A stretch of 64,000 nt of DNA from Numida meleagris. Lineage: Eukaryota > Chordata > Aves > Galliformes > Numididae. The position numbers and the translations under genes were made by a program. Position 1 is the first letter of the stretch, and each line of letters starts with the position of its first letter. The notes beneath the pieces were generated by a model. It was not told the origin of the DNA. It was given only the letters and a program-made list of their open reading frames with translations, and made no database searches. Of the stretch, positions 12,885-23,006 are shown piece after piece. The DNA is taken from assembly GCF_002078875.1 (NCBI RefSeq), contig NC_034411.1, positions 1,109,410 to 1,173,409 of the forward strand. Reading direction: 5' to 3'.

Positions 12885-13378
12885 TTGTTGGGTTGTTAGC
12901 TTGGTGACCAGTGTGCACCGTGGTAGCTCATCACCTGTGTGCTTACAGTAGTAAGCATTTTGGTTTCTCTGTTACTCTGTCCTTTCTAAGTTACTCTTAC
13001 AACTATATTTAAGGGGTGCAATTTGTATTATTATTGGTTACGGTAGGGTTTTTTTCAGTCACTATATATATATTATTTAGAAAAATCTAGCCTTACCAAG
13101 TTGCAATAGAGTCTAACAGATATGCAGCTGATTTTTAGAAGATGGAGATATCTATGAAATGTAAATCTGAAGTGTTATTAGTATAGGAGTAATTGTTTTC
13201 TTTTTTTTCCCTTTACTTAAGCGACCCAACTTCAGAATCTTATTTAGGGAGCTGCTGCAATATTAACCCACTAACAAAAAGTGCCCTTAACTTACATGAA
13301 ACTGGGTATAGCATGATCTATCAATTTATTTGGGAATTGTGGGAGCTTACTATCTTGAAATTTGTGGGGTTTTCTAAT
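11028..13378. other. Unique non-coding sequence with TA and TG microsatellites
   Basis: No gene recognised. It contains a (TA)-rich microsatellite at about 11255-11282 and a (TG)13 run (listed separately). The rest is AT-rich unique sequence with frames below 110 codons. Confidence 0.55.
12853..12878 (+). repeat. (TG)13 microsatellite
   Basis: Thirteen uninterrupted TG dinucleotides, then CGTG. A standard dinucleotide microsatellite, likely length-polymorphic. Confidence 0.95.
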
Positions 13379-13479
13379 CGCAGTACGCGGGTCCGCAGTA
13401 CGCGGGTCCGCAGTACGCGGGTCCGCAGTACGCGGGTCCGCAGTACGCGGGTCCGCAGTACGCGGGTCCGCAGTACGCG
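13379..13479. repeat. CpG-saturated 15-bp minisatellite, 6.7 identical units
   Basis: Six complete identical copies of cgcagtacgcgggtc start at 13379, 13394, 13409, 13424, 13439 and 13454; an 11-base partial copy begins at 13469. Each unit carries three CpGs, giving roughly 20 CpGs in 101 bp inside AT-rich, CpG-poor surroundings. Because 15 is a multiple of three, both strands stay open, with STRVR repeated on the plus strand and TRVLR on the minus. This is a by-product and not evidence of a protein. Each junction forms the near-palindrome GCGG-GT-CCGC. Identity of the units implies recent amplification or homogenisation, and absence of CpG decay suggests the array is young or unmethylated. 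Confidence 0.95.
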
Positions 13480-16400
13480 CATACTTTTTCTAAATTTTTT
13501 CAAAGCCTCAATTTACACCTGCCAGGATAAACTCACTGATTCTTTGAAACGACCTCTTGAACATAAGCTGTCAACAAGTTTCTAACAAAAATTGTCATAC
13601 ACAGTCGTGTCTGAAGGACCGATGTTTCTTGGGCGCATATTTTATACCTGCTGGTTTGTTACCTTGTGCCTGGAGTCCCCTTTTCGGGTAGTATAGTATT
13701 TGCTATCTTTTTCTTGGTAGGGAAACTCTCATCCAGCTTTTAAGAGGCTGGCTGTGATCCTGTGCCTAGGCGCTGCTTTCTGAGTAACATCTTGTTTGGA
13801 GGCCTTCCTTGAACTGGACCTTGGGGCTGTGTTTCCCCATAGGCAGAGGCGGTAAGCCAGTCCTGTCTTCATCACTTCTCATGGGTGCTTCAGGCAGCTT
13901 GTTTGGCTGCTGCAGGTCTTACCGTGGTGTCTCAGCCTTCTCTTGCATAGTGTTTTAGGGCATGTAGCTCAGGACACAGCCACGTGCTAAACTGGTTTCA
14001 GTAGCCAAGACATCTTAAGTCTTTCTTCAGACCTTCTTTCTGCTATCTGGCTGTAATTTGGTTATTGTGCCCTATGACTTTTTGGGACCATGCTCCCAGC
14101 GCTACACCCAGCTACATGCCCACTGGTATTTCCCATGCTTGCATGGGCACCATTCTAGCTTGGGTCTGAATGTTGATTTCAGCTGCAGCACAAGTCCAGC
14201 TGGGGCACCATGGGGGAGCTGGCTTCCTGTCCTGCCTACGCAACAGGATAAAGAGGGAAATAAAGCTCTTCTGTCCTCCCACCTGTCTGGGATAGCTGCC
14301 CTTGGGAGAGAGAAACAAAGCACTGCAAATCACATGAACACAGTACACAAATGGGTGTGCAAATGTTTTTTCATTATGTTCTTTCTATTTTATGAAATGA
14401 AATTGTGTAGTGTTTGGAAATGTAGGGTGAACTTGCTGCTGTCTTTGCAATCTGATATGCATATAGAGTTGTTATTTAAGGGAGTTCAGGAAACGAAAAT
14501 GAGTTTGTTACATTCATGATATCTACTGTTGCTTTTATTTTTTCCTTTGCCTTTAGTTCAAATTAATCAATTAAAGTGCACAGATGTTCAATTAAAGCTT
14601 AAAAAAATCCATGGCTACAGCTGTTTTGAAGCAACATTGTTGAAATTTAACATATCTAATAATGCTTCTTGCTCAGAAATTCAATTAATGACTCTCTGCT
14701 AAATTATCTTGCATTGATAAATTAAAAGAAATGAGAAGTAAACTATAAGGAGATATAGGCTGTCTGCTCCATTCATTAGTTAGAATAACAGAGTAGCCCG
14801 TAAGATATCAAAATAGAGGATCTGCTTTTCATTTTCCTACACTGACGTGCGGAAAAACTGCTTCCTAGCCTAAATATATTGGTTTAGCTGGAAATTATTG
14901 ATATTTCTCCTGCAATTCAAGGACATGAAATAGCTACCACAGAAAAGTAATGCGCTAACACAAACCATACTGAGAACTTGAATACCTCCAATGCTGTTGA
15001 GGGAATAATAGTGGTATCGTGCCACAGTAGCTGTTAATAGCATCAGGGATTATAATCATGATGGTTATGTTCTAATATTATTTGTAAAGTCAGAAAGCTT
15101 AAGGTAAGCTGGAGGAGAGGCAATGATGACAGCTCCAGCAGACCGAGGTTTTCCTGCAGTGCTGGTTAGGGAAGCTCAGGTGCACAGCAGGCAGGGTAAG
15201 TGGTAAGTTAGCCCAAAAGGATATTTTCTGTTGCATTTACAGGAAGTGTTTGTTTTGCAGGACGCTCACTAGTTTCTACGTGGTCTTTACCACACCACAT
15301 TAATTTATCTAGTGCAAAGAGAAAAGAGCAGCGAAGGTGGAACTAGCAAAGTTGGGCTTCTTCGTGCCTCCATCTGTTGGGGTTAACCAACACCTGTCTC
15401 CTTGGGCTCTAGACATCTAGAGAATTTCTTAATACACACAGTGTGAGCCTACATTCTTCAATTTAAGACTATGTATTCTACTTAATACATCTTGGTCAAG
15501 TAGCAAGGCCATGATGTTTATATTTTCTTGGAGATGTTGCATGTTTGGGTTGGATGCTTTGAAGGCTGTCTTTGTTTGGAGGCAAACGTGGGGGGTCAGA
15601 GAGTGTGCAGAGGTGGTCAGCACACTCTAAGTGCTCTCCACCCCATGCCCACCACTGCTTTTCTACCTGTGGCCTGGCGACCCTTAGCCCTGCACCCCTG
15701 GTGCTCAGGATGAGGAGGAGAGATGGTCAGCCCCATCCTGGAAGCATTATTGGGTTTGGCAGATGGGATCTTATGGCTCTCACCAGATCTTAGAAAATGC
15801 TGCACTTGGCCCTAAGGGAACGCCTTGCTGCTTGAAAACAGGATTTTGTATGGGAATACAGAGTAAAGCTTTGGTATAAATAACTGACAAAAACAAGTCA
15901 AACAGCAAACGAAGTAGGAACTACAGCAGATTATTTTTGGGCCATTGTTTTTATTCTTAACTACTTACCATTCAATCAAGCCTAGTAATTCTTAAAGACT
16001 AGTTAATTGAAGGAATGCTTTTTTTTTTTTTAAAAAAAAAAAAAAGATCATGTAGGTCTTACACCAGTTTGCCATTGTTTTCCACTTGTGGTAAGCTGTC
16101 TTTTTCCCAGTGCTCTGGGATAAGCATTTGGTACTTGTGTGTTTGAGCAGCTCCCCTTTGTTTTCAGTTCTCAGGTAACGTTAGAAGCCACGATCAGACC
16201 TAAAGAGATGAGGCTTCACCAAGCAGTTTTTGAAGTGATTTTTCTCTGTGGATGATCTGCTGCAGGTCAGTTCAGTAAAGAGGGTGTCTGTTGTAGCCTG
16301 AGGTTTGGAAAGCTCCCCCTGCACAGCAGGTAAAACATAAGAAGTGATTTTTTTGTCAGGGGCCGAAAATGAAACTGTGTGTGCAAAGAATACAGTTTAT

Positions 16401-17090
16401 GTGTTTTTGCAGCTGCAAGTAATTGGGAGTAAATGTAGTGGCTAGACCTGTTGCTTCGTTTGTATTTGCAGATGATTACATTCTCATCTTGCTGCTTTAA
16501 ATTGATAATTCAGCTCTTGAGTGAAGTGGTTCTTTGCTTATAGCTTATGTATCTGTACGTTGCTCTGCATTGGTCTCTCAGATGGGACACTAAGAACTGT
16601 GAGCATGAATTGTTTTTACAAAGCTGTAGCCATCTATTTAGGTTATGTATGACAAATAATGTAATATTTTTCTGCTCCTTGAAATCACAGGCAAATAAAA
16701 GGTATTTATCCAATGGCTTATTTAGAGAGTTGTGGGAGAATTGGGCTTAGAAATATTCTGATGCTCTACTACAGTATCATGATTCTCAGAATTACTGTGC
16801 TTACCTCTGAAAACAGGGATTGTAAGGGAGAAAATTCTTTGGGGTAGACTTGTAAGTGAATAGCTTCAAGTTAAGAAACCAAACCGGTTCTCTTGAGAAT
16901 TTAAAGAAAGCCCTTTCTAATAGAAATAGATGAATATGTGAAAAAATGATTTGGATGAATATCTGAAAAAAGTTTTGGCAGAAGATTTCTCTTGGTTTGC
17001 AGTTGTACCGTGACTGTGTATATGGGGCAGGAGCCTGGGAGCATTCTGAAGTCAACAGCAGCTTGCAATTGGCATTGGTAGCCCTAAGCT
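13480..17090. other. Unique non-coding sequence
   Basis: No gene supported. A 153-codon plus-strand frame at 14058-14519 begins at TTG and overlaps minus-strand frames, so it is not credible as a CDS. The interval includes a perfect 9-bp hairpin (AGAGTGTGC 15600-15608 with GCACACTCT 15620-15628) and an abutting T13/A14 block at 16019-16045. Confidence 0.55.
16019..16045. repeat. Back-to-back T13/A14 homopolymer palindrome
   Basis: A T13 run is followed directly by an A14 run. This gives a loop-free perfect palindrome of at least 26 bp, able to extrude as a cruciform or to bend DNA. No mobile-element body is seen on either side, so it is probably slippage and not a retroposon tail. Confidence 0.8.
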
Positions 17091-17748
17091 CATAGAATCA
17101 GTTGAGTTGGAAGGGACCCTTAAGGATCATCCACTCCAACTCCCCTGCAATGAACAGGCTCGTGTACAGCTTGATCATGTTGCTCAGAGCCTGGTTCAGC
17201 CTGACCTTGAATGTCTCCAGGAATGGAGCATCCATTGCCTCTCTTGGCAGCCTATTCCAGTGCCTCACCACCCTTATTGAGTTTTTATAAGGAAAAAGGG
17301 CTTTTTTTTTTTGTGCTATGTTTATATCTAAACCTTCCCTCCTTTGGAGCCATTTCCTCTTGTCCTGTCACAACAGACACTGCTAAAGAGTCTGTCCCCT
17401 TCCTTCTTATAGCCCCCTTTGGATACTGACAGGCTGCTATTAGGTCACTTTGGAGCCTTCTCTTCTCCAGGCTGTGCAGCCCCAGCTCTCTGTCCTCATA
17501 TAAGACGTGTTCCATCCCTTGGGTCATTTTTGTGGCCCTTCTCTGGACACGCTCCAGCAGGTCCATGTCTCTCCTGTTCTGAGCACTCCACATTTGGATG
17601 CAGTGCTCCAGGTGAGGCCTCACCAGGACAAAGCAGAGGGGCAGGATCCCCTCCCTTGCCCTGCTGGCCACACTGCCTTGGATGCAGCCCAGGATACGGC
17701 TGGTTCTCTGGGCTGCGAGGGCACACTGCTGGCTCATGTCCAGCTTGA
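17091..17748 (-). mobile_element. CR1 LINE, 5'-truncated, minus strand, ORF2 C-terminal part
   Basis: The element reads on the minus strand from 17748 to its 3' end at 17091, where one complementary octamer (CATAGAAT, 17091-17098) remains. The minus frame 17737-17285 stays open for 150 codons. It begins MSQQCALAAQ and includes RILGCIQGSV, LVRPHLEHCI, LLERVQRRA, LGLHSLEKRR and DLIAACQY, the ordered C-terminal blocks of CR1 ORF2 downstream of the RT catalytic motifs. The frame drifts off homology at an A-run (about 17301-17312 on the minus strand), becoming KKKSPFSL and then a stop, which indicates a slippage frameshift. The catalytic palm is absent through 5' truncation, so the copy is inactive. 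It differs from the 2.5 kb copy in 3' UTR wording, implying another CR1 subfamily. Confidence 0.96.
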
Positions 17749-18591
17749 CAAATCTAATGAAGTGATAGTATTAAAACTATATATATGTTTACTATTTGTC
17801 TCCCCTCTTTTTATTTTAATGAGTTATAACTGGGGGGGAGATGGATTTGAGTGCTGCCGTGGGAACTCAGCCCTCCAGTTTCTCGCTTGTGTTGTAATTT
17901 CCTCTTGTGTTAAGTTGAATGTCGTTGGTAGATGCTACGCTCTTCTGCTTAGATGAATAACTTCACCTTTGGAAGGAGACAACTGTGCAAAATGAAAGTC
18001 ATTATAGACTTCGAACTTCCCCCTTTTATTTCTCGTAGGGGTTATATTAGTACTGGTCTGAGCAGAGTTAAGGACAAAAAAAGCCTGCTAATGCATTTTA
18101 TGCATTTTTTTGGCGTTTCCTGAATTGGCTTGAGCTATGCATCTAAACTGTGGAGTGTAAAGTTCCTTGGCTTCAGAGAATTTCTGTGTTATATTTTAAG
18201 ATACCTGCATGCTGAGAAGCTGGTAACACTACTCCAGTAACGTACTCCTCCAATAGGTGTTTTGGGAGGAAGCTCAGCCTTTTTAACGCGTGGTGTAAAT
18301 TCTTCATTCCGGTTGCCACAGCATTTGAAAGGAGTATCATTAGATTCCTGTACGCCCTGTCAGCACAATGCTTAGCAGAGGGATTCGGTATGTACATAGT
18401 GACTGTGAAAAGGTTTAAGAGCAGCAGCAGCAGTTCCTTCCATGAGCATTTGTGGGGTGAAGTCTAACATCACTGCTGGGTATCTGCACAGATGCTAAAT
18501 GGCTGTCATCAAAAAAAAAACAGAAACGTTCAGGTGTAGAAAATTATTCAAATTATGTAAATATTCAGATGTTTTATATAAAAATAAGAAG

Positions 18592-18605
18592 ATGCCACCT
18601 TGTGG
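18592..18605 (-). promoter_or_regulatory. CTCF-like motif
   Basis: On the minus strand this reads CCACAAGGTGGCAT. It matches the CTCF core CCASYAGRKGGCRS at 12 of 14 positions by eye. CTCF binds such sites to anchor chromatin loops and insulators. A motif alone is weak evidence, and no occupancy data can be consulted here. Confidence 0.3.
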
Positions 18606-21600
18606 TAAGAAAGGTGTTTTAGTGTAGCCAGAAAACCTTTGGGCAATCAGGGTGCACCTCTAAAAGCCGGCGATGAGTGAAGATTTTATTTTTCTAAGAA
18701 CACGTTTCATCAGTAAAATGACATTTTAGTTAGAGAACGGCACGGCCCCACTTCCCCTTCCCACTTGGCCTCGCCCTCCCCGTTAACATGCTCTTGTGCT
18801 CAGGGCATCGAGGCAGCAGCTGCGTGCTTGTACTCGAGGTGTGTGCTCAGAGCTCCTTGCAGCCATCCCGGGCTGGGCACGTGGCTCAGAGAAGAGCTCA
18901 GCACTTCGGGCCTTCACCTGACCTGTGGCCAAGGCTGGCTGGTGGAAACACTTCCTTTGCAAAAGGTTGATTCCATCTCGCCATTTATTAGGCTGGCATG
19001 TCTAACACCTGTTGCTTTATCGTTATCAATTAGATTATAAAAAGCTTGCTTGCTGTTGTACCTATTCAAACTAAATGTGCGATCACGTGGCGAACTGTGC
19101 ATCCTAACAACATCCTCTTTCTCATTAGGATGCTCTTCAGTCGTTTGCTAAAATTGCAGTAGGGTGTGTGGTGGTTTAGTGTTTTTTTTTTTTTAAGAAA
19201 AAAAATGCTTTCTGTGTTCTATTTCCTGTGATTTAAACGCTGCACTGTGTCTTAGTGCCTTCCCCTCTAAGCACTGTCATGCACGTGGTAACAAGCTACT
19301 CCTGCCACATTGTTTAGGTCTCTGTTTCACACAAGGACAGTCAGAAAAAAAATCTATCAAAAAAAAAAGTGAAGATTCTCAAATCCTGAACTTTACATGC
19401 ACACAGTCCCGAGCAGCAGGGGAGGTCTGCCCTGTGCAGGCACTTCTGTGCACATTGATGCTACATTTATTTCATGATGATAATAAAGGGTTAGCATTTT
19501 TTCCCCCAGTTTGAAGAAGTATTGTGCTTGTAATTAAAACATACTTTCTCTTAACATAATTTATTTTCTCACATAATGTAATTTGACAGAGTATTATAAA
19601 TGTATATCTCTATGCTTCATGACCCCATTATGAGGACAATTTTCTATAGTAATTCGTTTGTGTTCTGTTTCTTCTTGCTTCCTGATTACACAATCAGTAT
19701 TGAATTGTGCATCCAACATCCTGATTAAAATGAGACAAAAGCCTTGCGTGCAGCCTAGCTCGCTTAAAATCTCTTCCTGTCCCCATAAAGACAATGGCAA
19801 AATTCTTATGTCTTGAGAATTCAGTGGTAGTAAAATCCAGTGCCAGTGGGAGAGCTACAGGTGGAGCTCTGGCTGGGATGTGTCAGCCACAAAGCTGGTT
19901 TGGAGAAGCACTGCAGGGGAACAGGAGAACTGTCAGATCTGGGAGGATGGCTGTCCCTTTTTAGGATTAGAATTAAATAGAGAAATTCTGGTAAGTGACA
20001 GGATTAAGTAGTCTGAATTTTTTTTTGTTTCGGTTTTCTTTTTTGTATTTGTCTCTTGGCTGGCTATTAGCTAGAAAACCAAAATTCCAAGTCATTTTTT
20101 TGAGACTATGAATGAAATAAGTGCTGATTGTAGAAACATGCATACTTGCCGTGCTGAGCGAGACTTGGTAACACCCAACTAAAAAAACTAAATCTGAAGT
20201 TTAGTACTTGAAGATATCCAGAAAAATCAAGCAAGCTCATTGCAGCTTTACCCACTGTGCACTGGCATCCATGTTTCACTGATTCGTTTTTTCATTTGAG
20301 AACATGTTTAGAAGGATCCTGGGCTGCTCAGAAGCAACAGCACTAGATTTATCAAATGTGTTAGAAAATGGTGTGCCACGAATCTGAGCACTGGGTCAAG
20401 GTCAGTAAAATGCTGAGTAATAGAAATTAATATCTTAAAAAAATTCCTTAGAGCAGAAGTTTGGCCTCGTGCTCTCTGCTGAGATTTGGGAGCTGTGAGT
20501 TCCTAATTTTAATACCCTGGCTTTTGGTTTGTAGCCCATGTAGTTTTATTATCCCCTCTCACTTTCTGTGGAAATAATCCTAGTTACTGCAGTGGATTAC
20601 TTGGGACGTTGAAATGCCACGTGGTTATTGCTGGAACTGGTTGGGAAATGGGGAAACGTCTTGTGCAACATTTCTGACCAGTTCTAATTATTGCCATTAA
20701 TTTATCATTGAAAATTTTTAAACAGAATTCCTCCGGAAGGTATGACCTGCACTTTGAAAGTGGTGGAAAATACTTATTTTTAATCACCTTCATCTCAAGA
20801 GCTGTAATTGAGGTTATGAAGTTGTAGTGGATTAACAGGTTAGTGATTTTATTTTTTTTCAATATGGAGAAAAAATTCAGTGAGTTTCTTATAGAAACTT
20901 TACTAAGTGCTCAACCTTTGAACACAAACGCAAAATCAAACGTTTTAAGTTAGGGACGTAAGCTTCACATTAGGAATTAATCATGAGATGTTTTGGTGAT
21001 AAAATCTCTCTCATTTGAAAATGTAATTTATTAACTAGCTCAATATCTATTTCAGGGCATGATTCAAGCTCCAATAAAGATTTTTTCATAACATTACAAT
21101 AATGCACCGCTACTAAACCTCGTGTGAAAGGAAAGCGTGGTTTTCTCTTGGCTCGCAAATCTCCTTTATTCTATCCCCTCTGGTTGCAAAAGCAGAAAAC
21201 CCAGGGGGTGACCTGGCCACGGCCACCTCTGTTGGCTCTGTGGCTGTGAGGACAGGTGGGATGTGGGTGGCCCATGGCTCCCAAGGACCCGTGTGCTCCC
21301 TCCCGAGTGCAGCGTGGCTCTGGGACCTGTCGGGACCCATCTCTTGCACCTCCATCCCATTGCAGCCTCCAGCCCTCCCTGTCCTGATGGGAGCTGCTGC
21401 TGGCTCGCGCTCACACATATGGCGGTGGGAACGAATACACATCGCGTGTTTGATCAAAATGGACTGAAACAGATGGAAGTCTTGGGATCGTACTGTGTTT
21501 TCTCTTCTTGTGCTTGATAAAGGGACAGTCAGTAAAATGCCGGCAAAGTATTAGTGCTGGGGGGGGGAAAGACTTGCCATTCCTCTTGCATTTTCATTGT

Positions 21601-22009
21601 TTTCTTTACGTAGCGAAAAGAATCCGATGCAACTCTTAACATAGCGATTCTGGGAAGCCTCGAACAAAGCGAGCCTGGTACAGCACTGGAACTGTGCTAT
21701 TTTGCCTGAGCTGCAATTATTTTCATTTATGAAATTCCAAATTCTAAATTCTGTTTTAAATATTGAATATTTCTGGTGAAATGACAGCTTGTGCTAGCTT
21801 TAGGATATGCCTGCTTGGTAATTATTCATGAGGAGAACAGCTGAAAACAAACTAGTTATACACCTTGGCAAGTTGCTGTGATTTTAATTCTGTGAAATTT
21901 CCCTATGGCCATGTGACTTTATTTAAAGTACTCTAACAGTGCAGATGTCCAGAATGCCAGAGTTGTTACAAATGTTATTCCTGTAAGTTTTGAATCATCC
22001 CTGCTTCAG

Positions 22010-22064
22010 GAAAAGAAAAAGAAGGGGGGGGGGGAGAGAAAGGAGGGGAAGGAAGGAAAAAAGA
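22010..22064. repeat. Polypurine tract with G11 run
   Basis: About 55 bases are almost pure purine, including a G11 run at about 22024-22034 followed by GGAA/GGAAA units. Such tracts can form triplex or G-rich structures and are prone to length change and sequencing error. Confidence 0.85.
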
Positions 22065-22992
22065 CTGATGATACCGTGTGTGTTTTGAGTGTTTGTCACA
22101 TACTTGATTATGTGCTGCTATCGTACATTACTGGAACACAGATATATCATGAGTAATATATCTCGATGCATGTTCAGGGCATATAATGGAATTTGCAATA
22201 CCTGGAAGAATGCGTTACTGAAATGCACTAAGTATTTTTAAGATATCTTGTTTAAGCTATGATACAATAGGCAGCTTTAGCACTGACATTTTTGGAAGTT
22301 TAAAAGTCTGATAATTTCTGTGTAACATTGGATGAAGAACTAAAATACTTGGGCTAAAAATAAAACGTTTCTCTGCTTTCTCCTTTTCTTCTCCTTCTCC
22401 ATATGGCTCCTGAAACATTCCTTCATTTAAATAGGTTTTAAAGCTCTCTCCTTATAGTTCCTAAAGCATTCATTGCTTTTGAGACAAAAAAAAAAAAACC
22501 AAACATTTTAGCATGTGCTATTTTTGTTATTCTAATTAGAAAAAAACAGCTGGTCCTGCGCAGCTCTGAGTATAGTCTTTTTCAGCACATTGTTCGGATT
22601 TTTTTCCTCTTTTTCTGTCAAGCTACAGACTACCACCTCTTCTCATCCCACACAAACCAGCCCCCAAACACCTGCATGCTCAGCCCTAAATATCACATCT
22701 GCCAGGGAACAAAAAGAAAATACTTTATTGGTCACGGGGCGCATACATCAAATTATTCATATTAGGAATATATATATGCACAGGTAAGTGGAAGTGACAT
22801 CAGGCTGATGGCCAGCTTTCCATTCGGAGGTATTTTTTAGTGTCTGCAGCACGCATTCTTTCTCATACAGATAAACCAACCTAACTGCTTTCATTTTTAA
22901 AGAAAGATAATCAGCCTTCACTTAGGGTTTTGATATCTGTAAACGTGTGTGCCTACAAATAATCATTGAAGCTGATCAAAGTCGCACTCTCT

Positions 22993-23006
22993 GTTGCTAT
23001 GGTAAT
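22993..23006 (+). promoter_or_regulatory. X-box (RFX family) motif
   Basis: GTTGCTATGGTAAT matches the imperfect palindromic X-box GTTRCYATGGYAAC, the DNA target of RFX winged-helix factors that drive ciliary and neuroendocrine genes. The surrounding sequence shows no recognised repeat. No transcription start is recognised nearby, so if functional it would be a distal element. Motif evidence only. Confidence 0.35.

Noticed and set aside
13379..13479. CRISPR-like array
   Set aside because: Direct 15-bp repeats with no spacers, in a vertebrate genome.
13193..13585. 130-codon frame containing STRVR repeats
   Set aside because: The repeat part is the 15-bp minisatellite, open because the unit is a multiple of three; the flanks have no coding features.
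14058..14519. 153-codon plus-strand frame
   Set aside because: Starts at TTG, overlaps minus-strand frames and has no recognisable domain.
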